NCBI RefSeq assembly: GCF_028372415.1
Contig: NC_092875.1
Location: 56,718,919 to 56,782,918, forward strand
Reading direction: 5' to 3'
DNA: 64,000 nt
From: Notamacropus eugenii
Taxonomy: Eukaryota; Chordata; Mammalia; Diprotodontia; Macropodidae
In this document: in pieces, positions 26,805 through 38,047 of the stretch
Numbering within the stretch: position 1 is the first letter of the stretch
Layout: every line of letters begins with the position of its first letter
Program-made: the position numbers and the translations under genes
Notes under the pieces: model-generated
Databases searched by the model: none
Told to the model about the DNA's origin: nothing
What the model saw: only the letters and a program-made list of their open reading frames with translations

Positions 26805-26830
26805 CTCTTCTCACTTCTCTTTCTGAACAG
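26805..26830 (+). promoter_or_regulatory. 3' splice acceptor upstream of the olfactory receptor start
   Basis: A pyrimidine-rich run (cttctcacttctctttctg) followed by AACAG, ending 13 bases before the ATG at 26844. Mammalian olfactory receptors usually have an intron-free coding exon preceded by one or more noncoding exons, and this acceptor fits that layout. The upstream exon was not located. Confidence 0.55.
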
Positions 26831-26843
26831 AAAAGTTGGCCCT

Positions 26844-27778
26844 ATGGATCCACGAAACCAAACACAATTTATTGAATTTATCCTCCTGGGATTTTCTGAG
26901 AAGCCAGAGCAGCAGGGACCCCTCTTTGGCCTGTTCTTGGGCATGTACTTGGTCACTGTGGTTGGAAACCTGCTCATCATGTTGGCCATTGGCTCTGACT
27001 CTCACTTCCACACCCCCATGTACTTCTTTCTTTCCAATTTATCCTTTGTGGATATCTGTGTGGTATCCACCACAGTTCCCAAGATGTTGATGAGCATCTT
27101 GACACAACACGAGGACATATCCTATACAGACTGCTTTATCCAGATGTATTTCTTTCTGGGTTTTATAGGTTTAGACAATTTCCTCCTCACTGCAATGGCC
27201 TATGACCGTTTTGTGGCTATCTGTCACCCCCTACGCTATGCAGTCATCATGAGCCCTGGTGTCTGTAGCCTACTGGTCCTGCTGTCCTGGATAATAAGCC
27301 TTCTACATTCCCTCCTTCACTGTCTGATGGTAACACGGCTCTCCTTCTGTACAGACCATGATATTCGCACTTCTTTTGTGATCTTGCTGAGGTTCTGAAA
27401 CTCTCTTGTTCTGACACTCTTATCAATTATGCATTGATATATCTCACTGGTGCACTACTGGGTTTTCTCCCCTTCACAGGGATCCTTTTTTCTTATGCTC
27501 AGATCTGTTCTTCCATTTTGAAAATCCCATCTACTCGTGGTAAGTATAAAGCCTTTTCTACCTGTGGATCTCATCTCTCTGTAGTTTTCTTATTCTATGG
27601 CACAGATTTTGGAGTATATTTTAGTTCCTCTGCTACCCCCTCTTCCTGGAAGAGCACAGTTGCTTCAGCAATGTTTGCTGTGGTCACCCCCATGTTGAAC
27701 CCCTTCATCTATACGCTAAGAAATAAGGACATCAAAGATGCACTTAGGAAACTCATTAGCAGAATAATCTCTCAGTGA
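26844..27778 (+). pseudogene. Olfactory receptor, family 7-like, with one frameshift
   Basis: An odorant-binding class A GPCR of olfactory neuron membranes, in a single coding exon. It starts MDPRNQTQF with an N-terminal NQT glycosylation site. Seen in order: '[17 protein letters not shown]' (TM2), '[15 protein letters not shown]' (end of TM3), '[11 protein letters not shown]' (TM6) and '[12 protein letters not shown]' (TM7), then stop TGA at 27776. The phrases '[15 protein letters not shown]' and '[13 protein letters not shown]' point to family 7, and the N-terminal 'KPEQQG' recalls family 1. Near 27366-27369, in the second extracellular loop, one base is missing (ATTCGCAC where ATTCCGCAC is expected). 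The first frame then stops at 27396-27398, while the second frame runs cleanly to the end. With that base the length would be 311 residues, normal for the family. It may be a recent pseudogene, a segregating allele or a sequence error. Confidence 0.9.
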
Positions 27779-27879
27779 TGGGGCTGGGCCCTGACCCTTG
27801 GAATGAGACATTGGTACTTCTGTGGAAAATATTAGAAGGCAGAAATGTTGGATTTCTCAGTTCTCTCCCCAATCAAATC

Positions 27880-28650
27880 CACCCTCCATTTGACCACTAC
27901 AGTGGTTTTCCTAAAGTATATGTCTGCTCTGTTACCTCTTCTTTTCCCTCCCCTCCACTCCCCACAGTGCAATGAATACCAGTGTCTCCCTATTGCCTCT
28001 GGGATCAAATACAAAAATCTCTGTTTGATAATCAAATCCCTTAACAACCTAGAAGCTAATAAATTAAGAATAAAATAAGAATAATGTAAATAAATAATAT
28101 AAATTATAAAATAAATAATATAAATAAAAATAAAAAATTAACAAAAATATTTTTGCCTGAAAGACCACATGTGGCCTTGAGGCTCCAGGTTCCCCACCCC
28201 TAAGTCCTAGTCCCTTTCTACCTTTTCAGTAATATCTTACTCCATACCACATACTCTTGGCTCCAAATACAATAGCGTCTTTGCTGTTCCATGAACAAGA
28301 CACTCTATTTCTTGGCTCTGGTTATTTTCTCAGAGTATCCACGATGTCTGGAATGCTCTCTCTACTCAACTCATCCTGCTGGCTTCTTTTACTTCAGTTA
28401 AGTCCCAACTTCTTAAAAATCCCATTTTTATTGGAAGTCTTTCACAACCCCTCTTAATTCTAGTCCTTTTCCTCTGTTGAGGATTTCCTATTAATCCTTG
28501 TTTTTATTTATTTGTCTCATGTTGTCTCCCCCATTAGATTGTGAGCTGCTTGAAGTCAAAGACTATCTTTTGCTCTTTTTGTATTCCCAATTCTGAATGG
28601 AGTGCCTGCAACATAGCAGGTACTTCATAAATGTTGGTTGATGAACCTCA
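27880..28650 (+). mobile_element. L2 LINE 3' end
   Basis: Ends with 'agattgtgagctgcttga', 'ttttgtattcccaattc', 'catagcaggtacttcataaa', the classical L2 tail. An AT-rich simple run at about 28070-28145 interrupts it. It begins roughly 100 bp after the receptor stop, so the receptor 3' UTR probably runs into it. Confidence 0.75.
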
Positions 28651-29289
28651 AAGTTCCTACCTTACTAGCTCACTCTGCTCTTGACTATAAATGACCTCAG
28701 TCTTATTTTTCATGGCCTTTATTAATGGAATTCCCACCAAAATTACATCTGCTTTAACACCTCCTACTTCCTCAAGACATTTTCTAGCTTAAGAAAGACG
28801 TGGAAATGGAATGACAAGGCCATAATTTTAGGCCTTTGTCTACATTTAAGAGCTGTCTGCCCTCGACCAAGTCACTTAATATCTTTGTCCCTCAATTTCT
28901 TTTAAAATTCATTTGGAAATATTTTAAAAACCCTAAAATAGAAATGGAAATTATGGAAAGAGGCAGGGATGAAGCAAAGATTGCAGTTCCAGACCTCTAA
29001 TTATATTATAAAGCAGCACTCATCAAAATGTCCCTGAAAAATAAAGAAGCACTCATCAAAATCATCTAGTGTTGGTTTAAAAATTCAGAGATACATCCAT
29101 GGAACAGATTACATGAGGGAGAAGCAGAAATAATGGAATTTGATAACAGAGTGTTTAATAAAGTGGAAAGTAAACTAGCTAGGAAAAAATTCTTTTTTGA
29201 CAAAAACTGTTAAGAAAACTAGAAAACAATCTAACAGAAATTAGGCTTAGACAACACTTTATTCCGTATTATACAACCCATTCCAAATG

Positions 29290-29515
29290 GATTAGTTCCA
29301 TCATTTTTCAGTTGGAGTTTTCTTGGTAAAGATACTGGAGTGGTTTGCCATATGCTTTACGAACTCATTTTTACAGATAAGGGAACTGAGGCAAATGGGA
29401 TTAAGTGACCTAGCCAGGGTCACAGAGTTAATAAGTGTCTGAGACTGGATTTGAACATAGGTCTTCCTGATTCCATACCCAGTATTCTATTCACTGAGCC
29501 ACCTAGCGGCCCAAA
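29290..29515 (-). mobile_element. MAR1-type SINE
   Basis: 'ttttcttggtaaagatactg', 'gagtggtttgccatatg', 'gggaactgaggcaaatggg', 'tgagccacctagcggccc'. A near-complete reversed copy nested in the L1. Confidence 0.8.
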
Positions 29516-29554
29516 TAGAAACAAACCTTAATATTAAAGATCGTACTAGATATG

Positions 29555-29665
29555 TTGTTGGTCATCCATTGTTTTTGACAAGGACCAGATATCATGAGGT
29601 GATGTCGTGATTTGCTCATGAATTGGATTAAAGTGAGGCAGAGTCATAGATGTAGTCTCAAACAA
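29555..29665 (-). repeat. RTE-tail SINE fragment
   Basis: 'tcatccattgtttttgacaa', 'gatgtcgtgatttgctcat', 'gaattggattaaagtgagg' match the SINE at 1172 and 41620. Confidence 0.65.
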
Positions 29666-31540
29666 ATAAGATAGAATTACAAAACATAAAACGGTTAACT
29701 TTAGATGAAACTGAAAAGTTTCTCCACAGGCAAAATGAATGCATGTAAAATAAAAATGGAAGAGGTGAGGGGGAAATGTCTTAGTCTCATATTTCAATGA
29801 TGAGGGTTTGGTATCCAAGATATATGAAGTATATGTATATTGTATGTAAATACATACATATATATGACTAATAATCATTCCTGAATACATTAATGGTCAA
29901 AGATTATAAACAAACAATTCTCAAAAGATGAATTGCAAAGTATTCACAGCCACATGAAAGAATGTCCCCATGTAATTAATAATAAGAAAAATAAAATTAA
30001 ACCAAGCCTGATATTTCATCTCACATCCTGTAAATAGGCAAAGATGATAAAACTGGCAATATTGAAGGAGTTGTTGAATGATGGGCACACCAAGACTTTA
30101 TGGAGCAGTAAAATGGCACAGCCATTTTGCAAATCAATTTAGAATTATGCAAATAAAATATCTAAAATGTCCATGCTCTTTGAACCAGAAACTCCATTAC
30201 TGGACATACCTTCAAAAACGCCATTGTTAAGAAAAAAAAGTTCCTATATACACTAAAATATTTATAGAAGCACTTTTATGATAAGAAAGAATAAGAATCA
30301 AAGTAGATATCCATCAATTAAAGAATGGCTAAAAAAAAAACTGTGGTACGTGAATGTAAGGAATATTTCTGTGCCATAAGAAATGAGGGTTGTGATGAAT
30401 ACTTGTTTGTCTTTCATTCTTGAAGAGAACCAAAATGACACCACAATGTCAGGGTCAATGTACAGTGTGTCCAACTGTTTCTGGTCAGACCAATGCAATT
30501 TTGGAAAATCCTATCACAAGTCAGGCACAAGTAGTCTGTATGAAAATTTGGGATAGGGATGTCTCTAACTTTGTGCATCTTGCATTTCTTTTAAGCTACT
30601 TTTATTCAGCTTTCTTCATTGAGCATAGTGCCTTCCTTGATACAGTCACATCATGCTAGATGGTCCCATGCCAGTACCTACCTTGCCTTGCAATTGATAC
30701 CAAAGCTCTTCAAAGAAAGCTTTGGAGTGCCCTTGTATCACTTCTTCTGACTTCCATGTGAGCACTTGCCTTAAGTGAGTTCTCCATAAAAGAATCTTTC
30801 AGGCAAATATACTTTTGGCATTTGAACAACATGGTCAACCCACTGGAATTGCTTTCTCTACAGTAGTTTGAATTCTCGGCAGTTCAGCTCATGAAAGGAC
30901 CTCAGCATCTAGTATGTTATCTTGCCACGTGATCTTCACAATATTCCTAAGACAATTCAAATGTGAGTGATTCCATTTTCTGTCATGGCACTGATAGCCT
31001 GTCCAGGTTTCACGGGAATAACACAATAAGGTCAGAACAACAGCTCTATGAACTTTCAGTCTGATAGACAATCTAGTACCACTCCTCTCCCACACTTTCT
31101 TTCAAAGCCTCCAAAATGTTGAGCTGGCTCTAACAATGCATGCATCAATTCCATCATCTATGTATAAATCCCTGGAAAGTACATTGCCAAGGTAAATGAA
31201 CTTATCCACAATATTCAAAATTTCTCCATTTGCTGTAACTGATGGTTCTACATATTATTGGTGTGGTGCTGGCTGATGGGGAACCTTTGTTTTCTTGGTG
31301 CTAACTGTTGGGTCAAAATTAGCAGGAGACACAGAGAATCAATCCATACTTTGTTTCATCTAGACCTCAGAGGCTATGTTGAGTGCACAATCTTCTGTGA
31401 ACAAAAAGTCACACACCAACTCTCCCTCCACTATAGTCTTGGCTTGCAGCCTTTTTAAGTTAAAAAATTTAATATCAGCAGCAGGTGAAGCGGAGCATCA
31501 TGGGCTGTGGTGGGAGCCATGGACCCTTTGGGCAGAGACT

Positions 31541-32062
31541 ATGGAGGGATCGGAGGAGGAGCAGAAGGAGGTGGAGGAAAAGGCTGAGAAGATTGCCTCA
31601 TGGTTGAAAAAGATTTTTGGTGATCAACCCATTCCGAAATATGAGGTGAATCCACGGACCACAGATATCTTATATCACCTTTCAGAATGTAACAGAGCCC
31701 GAGACAGGGATGTCTCCTTGGTAATAGAAGACTTGAAATAAAAGGCAAGAGAATACAAATCGGAAGGCAAATATCTCCAAGATTTTCTCATGGAACGTGT
31801 CAGTCTGTCTTTGACCAGTCTCTCTAGTATTGGAAACAGCTATCTTAATGCTTTAGTTGACAGTGTACTAGTGCTTGAAACAAAGAATACCTTTCCAGCT
31901 AGTTTTATCCCTGCAGTAAATAGTTTGGCTGCTGATCTTTTTTGCACCAAAGTCAGAAACAAAGACATGGAGACTGAATTGAGCAAACTGGGAAAAAAAA
32001 ATCTAACTGCAACTCTAATACTAGAAAAATGTTTAAGAGAGAGAGAAAATGAGGAGAAATAG
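31541..32062 (+). pseudogene. HAUS1: HAUS1 processed pseudogene, N-terminal half only
   Basis: HAUS1 is a coiled-coil subunit of the augmin complex, which recruits gamma-tubulin to spindle microtubules. The copy reads MEGSEEEQKEVEEKAEKIAS, then WLKKIFGDQPIPKYEVNPRT, 'DRDVSLVIEDLK', 'YLNALVDSVLVLETKNT', 'ASFIPAVNSLAADLF' and 'NLTATLILEKCLRERE', closely matching the first half of human HAUS1 (278 residues). No introns interrupt it, so it is a processed copy. An in-frame TAA at 31739-31741 stands where the family has Gln. The coding match stops soon after residue 160 and a stop follows at 32060. The C-terminal 110 or so residues are absent. About 60 bp of GC-rich 5' UTR precede the ATG. Confidence 0.85.
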
Positions 32063-32330
32063 TGGCTGTCTTCATTGTTAAAGGCAGAATGGAATATTAT
32101 GCAGTCACCGATTTGGGGCAAGTTTGTATGATTTAGAACTGCCATTTTCTAGTATGTGCCTGCCCATTTCTCTGTGTATTGACTTTCTTCCTTGGCTACA
32201 TGCATTTTCTTTTAAACCCTAATTGGTGGGCTTAGGACTTGGGGCTATTAAGGCACAGAGAATTCTGTTTACACATGCAATAGTATTTTTGTGAACATGT
32301 GCTTTCAAAAAAAAGTATTTATGTTTTTAG
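32063..32330 (+). other. Unassigned tail of the HAUS1 retrocopy
   Basis: Sequence between the end of HAUS1 homology and the L1. It could be retained intron or an alternative terminal exon of HAUS1, or 3' UTR joined after an internal deletion. I cannot decide which. Confidence 0.3.
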
Positions 32331-32857
32331 GGTTTGTTTTTTTTTTACATTACCATAATTTCTACCAGTCTTCCTTCCTCTTCTCTTCCCAAGAGCCATC
32401 TCCTATAACAAAAAGTATTTTTAAAGACCAAAAAAAACAGAGGGGAAAACAACATAACAGATCAGTACATTGAAAACGTCTGAAATATGTCAATGTATAA
32501 CATTTGAGAAATGTCCACCTTTGCAAAGCCATGGAATGAGGGTGTCATCATAACTCTTTTTTTTGAGCCATACTTGTTTTTTATAATTTTTATAGCATTC
32601 ACTTTTGATTTGGGGGGGGGGGGGTCTTTCTGTTTACATTGTTTTCTTGACTTTGCTTACTTTACTGTGACTCAGTTCATGTAGATCTTGCCTTTTTTTT
32701 TGCTTTTATCACATTTGTTTTTTTCTCAGCACAGAAACATTCCACTGTACTCATGTACTACAGTTTGTTTAGAAATTTCCAAATTGATAAGCATGTACTT
32801 TATTTCCAGTTCATTATTTTCACAATAACTGCTGCAGTAAATACTTCGATATCTGTG
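32330..32857 (-). mobile_element. L1 3' end, reversed, inside the retroposed insert
   Basis: Begins on the plus strand with a run of ten T (an L1 poly-A on the other strand), then 'acattaccataattt'. It later reads 'ccactgtactcatgtactac', 'agtttgtttagaaatttcc' and 'ttatttccagttcatt', reverse-complement landmarks of the L1 ORF2 end and 3' UTR. A run of G lies at about 32612. Confidence 0.65.
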
Positions 32858-35384
32858 TAAAAAAATTTAATGCCAGTGAGGTAGTTGACCTTGATGCCAT
32901 TTTGTTCCCATTAAGGCATCTGATAATATCCATAAAAAATATCATGCTAAAAGCAAGCACAAAGCCGTGTTTCACTCCACTGGTGACTAGGAAAGCACAA
33001 AAGCATCATCCACCATCCAGAACTTGTGCAAGCCTGCCATCATGGAACTGGAGTACGAAACTGATGAACTCCTCTGGACAATTAATTTTTCTATGCTCTT
33101 CTACAGGCCCTTGCAACTGACAGTATCAAAGGTTAGATTGACAAAGATTATAGACAGACCTTTGCTCTGTTCCTGGCATTTCTCCTGGAGTTGTTGGGCA
33201 GCAAACACCACATAAACTATTCATTAGCCTTCTATGAAGCCACACTGGCTCTTGGGTAGATGTCCATCTTTCAGGTGAAGGATCAGCCTATTAAAAAGGA
33301 CTCTAGGAAGAATTTTGCTGGCAATGACTAAGAGAGACTCCACCTATGGTTGTTACAGGGCAACCTATTCCCTTTTCCTTTATAAATATGAACAATGAAG
33401 GCATCCTTCAACTCCTAGGGAGATAACCTCCTCTTGCCATGTAACCTGGAAGATTTCCATTAGCTTTTGTATGAGCAGTGGAAGCCATGCTTTATAAATC
33501 TCTGCTGATATGGAATCAGCACCAGGTGCTTTGCCACACAAGAGGAACCTACTGGCATTCAAAACCTCTTCTTCAATTGAAGGTTCAGCTAGACACTTCA
33601 ACCTGAAGTAAATGGTCAATGGCTTCAGCATTAGTTGATGATGGTCTGCTGAGAAATCTATGGAACTGTTCAGTCTGTCTCTCCAGGATGAAGTCCTTAT
33701 CACTAATCAACATGGATCCATCAGTGCTGAGTGGTTGACATGCATTAAAGGTCTTTGGCTTGTAAATAACCTTCAGGGCATCATAAAAATATTTTGGATT
33801 GCTATTATCAATGTCAAACTGAATTTCATCTGACTTCCTACTGAGCCAAGCATCCTGTAACTCTCTAAGCTTCACTTGTACTTTACTTTTGATGGAGTGA
33901 AACACTGCCTTCTTAGAGATGGATGAACTAACTTACTGGTAAACCCTGTAGAGTTCTCACTTTTCATTTGTAGCTTCTGAATTTCTCCATAATTTTCATT
34001 AAAACTGATGTTTGTAAGTGTTCTGAACCAGACAAGAAAATGCAATGCTGTACACCAAAGCTCTGAAAATGGCCCACTCCTCTTCTGCTCCACTGTTACC
34101 AACCCTGTGTTGACTGAGGTTTTTCTCCACGTCAGAAACAAACTATTCATACACAGCAAAGTGCTCTAATCTGTCATCATGCCTTGGGACCACCACTTTT
34201 GTTGAATGAAATGTTTAGTTTTGAGAGGATAAGTCTATGATCACCTTCATCACTCTCACATCCTGTCTATCTCTTCTCCCTACGGTGACATAATCTATAG
34301 GATGCCAATGTTTACATCAAGGATGTATCCACGAAATTTCATTGTGTTTTGGTAAATGAAAGACACTGTTGGTGATGAGGTCATAAAATGCACAACTCTT
34401 CAATAGTAATTTATCATTACACTTGCTATTTCTGCCTCCATTCCTCATAAAGACTCCCTACAGTATCTGATAGTCTATGCCCACTCCAGTGTTAAATTCA
34501 CCCAGAATTACATGCTTGACCTCTTTCAACACATTGATGAGAAGGGTCTCCAGTTCTTCATAAAATTCATAATATCATAATAATAAACATATATAACATA
34601 GCAATAATATATAAATATAATAATAAAATTCGTAAAGTTTTGACTTTGACAGAGCTTATCATTCTGGGAGCACATACACTGACGTGGTATGGTACTCTCC
34701 TACAAATGGCTATCACATTGTTGAGTCTGTCATTCACCTCTTTGGGGAGGCATACAAGCTTGTTGACTAGATTATATTTGATTATGAAACCCACACCACT
34801 TTCTCAATGCTCCCCATCAAGGCAGCCACTCCAGAAAAGTATGTATCCAGCTCCTAACTTTGGGAAGCTGACCTTCATTTGCCAACCTTATTTCACTCAG
34901 GGCTGCTATTTGGATGTAATATCTGCTGAGTTCTCTTGCAGCAAGAGCTGTTCATCTTTCAGGTCTCATGTTTTCCATAAGTGTGTATACATTCCATGTA
35001 CCAACAGCGAGTGAAACTACCTTTGCAAAATTTTTGTATGTTTTTTGTATATTTTTTGAGTAGGATCCTCACCTGCTACAGTAAGTGGGCCAGGATCAGT
35101 TAGGTAAATCTGATGATTTTAGGGTACCTTTTCTAGTACCTTCCTCACACCAGAAGGTGAGAAGTGTGAGCTTTAAAAAGGCTGTTCAGATACCCAGGGG
35201 ATTGCCAAATCCCACTGCTGCTTCAATCCAGTGGGAAGATCACCCCTTCATGGCATGGGCCACCTGTGTACAAGGTTGTGACTACAGCTCCCATTGTATC
35301 CATACTTCCTGCTTCATCAGTTGCCCATTGCCAGAAGACTTTGAGGTGAGTAAAAATAGTAAAATGATGAAAATAGCATGATAT

Positions 35385-35485
35385 CTGTTGACTTAGGCTA
35401 AATTGGATTTAAGTGAGGCAAAACTATGAGAAGTCACCATCCTCACTCTTTCTTTGAGTTATTGGAGTACAGTGGCAAGATAAAA
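35385..35485 (-). repeat. Part of the RTE 5' region shared with the RTE-tail SINE
   Basis: 'attggatttaagtgaggcaa' and 'gtcaccatcctcactctttc' match the SINE body at 1230-1290. It lies within the RTE 5' region rather than as a separate insert, because RTE sequence continues on both sides as far as I can judge. Confidence 0.5.
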
Positions 35486-35850
35486 GGCAAGATAACTAGT
35501 GATGGCTTGGGATGTAGTGGATAACCTTGGTCTCATTGATGTCTAACCAACCTCTAAGTTCTATAAAGCACCTGCTTCAGCCACCTTCGAGGCCCATTGG
35601 AATAAATTGTTCATACCCACCTATTCTACTGTGGAAGCCTTCACATGCTTGGGGTAGACACTCCCATAACTCACCTGTGAATTTAAGCCCCATGGGTTAC
35701 CCTCAACCTGGTTTAGCCTGTCTGTCAAAATAGTTTTACCAGAGTGTGGATGCTGTGCATGCTACAGTTTCTTGGAGCTACAGATAAGATTGGGTGGCAT
35801 GTAGCCACCAAACGTGGAAAGTAGCCCTGAAAAAGGACTCAGCAGCCCTC

Positions 35851-36924
35851 ACACCAGAGGTACTCATCTTTCTTGAACACACATACAATCCAATGTGATG
35901 AATACAAAAAAGTATGTAAAGATCAACCTAAACTGACACAGAGTGAAGCTAACAGAGCCATAAAAATGATAAAACAAAATAGCTACAACAACGTAAATGG
36001 GGAAAAAACAGCCACACACAGAAAAATAAAAAGTAAAGGTAACGAAATTATAAGGTTGACTCATGACTTGAATAATGAGATATGAGAGGATACAACTGAT
36101 TTTTTTCCTTCTTTTTCTTTTTTTGCCTTTAAAAAATATTTTCTTATGTGATATGGTTCTTTCAGGAGTGGGGAAGGATACTGGGAAGAACTATAATTCT
36201 GTAAAAAACCCCAGAAGTTATTAATAAAAACTTGTTTTAAAAGAAAATAAAATAAGATAATTAATGTTTGTTTGGATATTAGCAGAACATTTGACAATAT
36301 CTCTCATCTTAGCGTGACAGATTTTCACAGAGTATTTCCTGATCAACTTGATGAACTTGGAGGGAAATAAAACTATTTTGTACTTGCTGAGCATTCCCCC
36401 AGAGCCAGTGTATATGGCCCCTTGTTAACATTTTGAGAAAACAAAAGACATTTTATGAAGTATCAGTAGCTGTACCTTCACAGAGTTTGGTTGCCTTAGA
36501 CTCTTTGGAGAAAGGACTCTTATTAGAAAGCATCATTTCTTTCACTGGTCCATGAAAAGGAATTTTAATTGAGGACATGCTTCCCTATATGAGCTGAGCG
36601 AGAAGTGCCTGAATCCTGTCTTCCTAGTTAAAGGAGGGAGGTAATAGTTTCTAGGCTATGTGGTCCCAGAATCTCGCTAAAGTGGGGAGATTTCAAAAGC
36701 AGCAAAGACTGTAGCCTGACGTTTGAGGGTTTGGGGAAATTGTCTAAGTTTGTTGGTGAGTTCTCTATACATTTGTTCACATCAACTTTTTCTATAATTT
36801 CCATTTTTCTTCTTCATCTGACCTACTTGGAATTCACTTTCCCCAAACACAGGATACATTTCAGGCTCTGCCCAGGTAGTCTGTGTGTATGTCACTGGGT
36901 ATGGCATCTAAACTTGCACCTGTA
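35851..36924. other. Gene-free stretch
   Basis: Unassigned. An A-rich stretch at 35880-36080 and a T-rich one at 36095-36150 may be SINE or LINE remnants. No coding or RNA gene was recognised. Confidence 0.35.
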
Positions 36925-37082
36925 CTGTTCTCTCATTCTCTCTCATTCTTACTCTTTCTCATTTTGTCTCTCATTCTGGCTGTCAGTCTCTCTCTATCTC
37001 TCTGTCTCTGTCTTTGTCTCTCTCTCTATCTATCTATCTCCCTCTCTGTCTCTCTCTGTCTCTCTCTGTCTCTGTCTCTCTG

Positions 37083-37172
<90 letters not shown>
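36925..37172. repeat. (CT)n microsatellite, about 250 bp
   Basis: Interrupted CTCTGT-type repeats leading into a pure (TC)n run at 37103-37172. It produces false open frames of 149, 162 and 94 codons (Leu/Ser) and a 78-codon Arg/Glu frame on the other strand. Confidence 0.95.
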
Positions 37173-37175
<3 letters not shown>

Positions 37176-37579
37176 TCTAATCATTGCCTTCAATTTGCCC
37201 TCACACCAGAAGTTCTGGGGTTTGTCCTCAAAGAAGATGGAGTCAGCCATGGCCACAACCATATGGCTACAACTGGCTATGCTCTCTCAGAGTCCTAGAG
37301 GTAATCCTGGTTTGTTTGGTTTTTTGGCAAGGAGGATAAATTACAGTTATCCTTTCCATATTGAGACTTAATCTATCAGTTTCAATATATCCCAGGTTGG
37401 CATAAGAAATTAAATGGGAACTTGAGGGAGTTTGGCAGAAACAGAAGACAACATGCAAAGACAAACAGATGACAGAAAAGTTTAGAAACTCAGAAATTTA
37501 TAAAATATATGCATAGTATTGTATAATAGTGTAATGATAATTTAAATGGAGAGATCTTTTATATTCATTAATAGGCTCA
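37173..37579. other. Gene-free stretch
   Basis: Nothing recognised between the microsatellite and the LTR. Confidence 0.35.
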
Positions 37580-38047
37580 TGTGACCTGTGTGGGTCACAT
37601 GGAAGCCTAAGTTACATGAGTCTGAGTTATATGGAGCCTGTGGTGGTAGGAGTTTGCTGAACGAATGGAACAGCAGAGCTAGGGCAGAGCTGAGATGAAG
37701 TTAATGAGAGAACATTCAAAACTGAAGGATGCAGGCAAGCTCACAGCTGCCTGTGAGAGCGAGAAGGATATTTTGTTTAAGAAAAGCTTGTTTGTGGTGT
37801 ATTTAAGGGAAGTTTGTGATTTGCTTAAGGGAGCTGGTTTGTGGGAAACCTCACAGGGGGAAGGCTTGAGACTGGTGTTGTCCTCTGCATTGTTATTGTA
37901 TAAATTTTTGTTACTGTGATGGATTTGGCTTTCTGGTGTCTGAATAAATATTTTGGTTCTGCATTCCATGTGGAGAGTCTGTGGTATTCTGGGACTCAGA
38001 ATTGCACCAGGATAGTCATGGCTGCCATAGGTACTGTGAATATCACA
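37580..38047 (+). mobile_element. LTR of an endogenous retrovirus-like element, 468 bp, with a possible leader stub
   Basis: Starts TGTGACCTGTG and ends ATCACA, with a polyadenylation signal AATAAA at 37943-37948 about 100 bp before the end, a normal LTR layout. One base after the end comes TGGTGCCAC, like the start of a primer binding site. This is therefore probably a 5' LTR with a little leader, the rest of the element being gone. Family and age are unknown, and no target duplication can be checked. A 126-codon minus-strand frame over it is incidental. Confidence 0.5.

Larger units (their letters stand above)
28900..30395 (+). mobile_element. L1 ORF2 3' part, interrupted by two SINEs
   Basis: Starts near 'attatattataaagcagcac' and passes 'aaaatttttt'-type broken coding sequence to 'gaatggctaaaaaaaaaac' and 'gtgccataagaaatgag', the ORF2 C-terminal end. 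A MAR1 SINE and an RTE-tail SINE are nested inside. It stops where the RTE tail begins. Confidence 0.65.
31474..32858 (+). mobile_element. Retroposed insert (HAUS1 mRNA part plus antisense L1) with target-site duplication
   Basis: A 13-bp repeat, TAAAAAATTTAAT, occurs at 31461-31473. It recurs as TAAAAAAATTTAAT at 32859-32872, with one more A next to what may be a poly-A tail. RTE reverse-transcriptase coding sequence continues on both outer sides, so everything between arrived inside the RTE. The insert holds the 5' half of HAUS1 in sense, about 270 bp of unassigned DNA, then an L1 3' end in antisense. Confidence 0.65.
30403..35850 (-). mobile_element. RTE-clade LINE, nearly full length, decayed, with a nested retrocopy
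   Basis: Read on the minus strand: a 5' region (35850-35050); an apurinic-type endonuclease start ('TWNVYTLMENMRPE' near 35005, then 'SEIRLANEGQLPKV'); 'CLPKEVNDRLNNV' near 34740; a linker ('KYFYDALKVIY', about 33800); reverse transcriptase beginning with 'GKAPGADSISAEIYKA' (33550). 'NLKRLQAKT'-like sequence and 'LFTEDCALN', where FADD is usual, lie at about 31380-31470. The C-terminal end is 'LNCLRNIVKITWQDNILDAE' (about 30950). The 3' tail ends in a 'gaatgaaagacaaaca' motif. Frames are broken many times. This protein order and these motifs are those of vertebrate RTE elements. The reverse transcriptase is split by the insertion at 31474-32858. Confidence 0.8.

Noticed and set aside
33380-33905. 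Possible host protein from two 106-107 codon minus-strand frames
   Set aside because: The phrase GKAPGADS and the preceding linker are diagnostic of an RTE reverse transcriptase; it is part of the LINE at 30403-35850.
36731-37371. Overlapping plus-strand frames of 149, 162 and 94 codons and an Arg/Glu minus-strand frame
   Set aside because: All are translations of the (CT)n microsatellite; no frame has non-repeat protein features.
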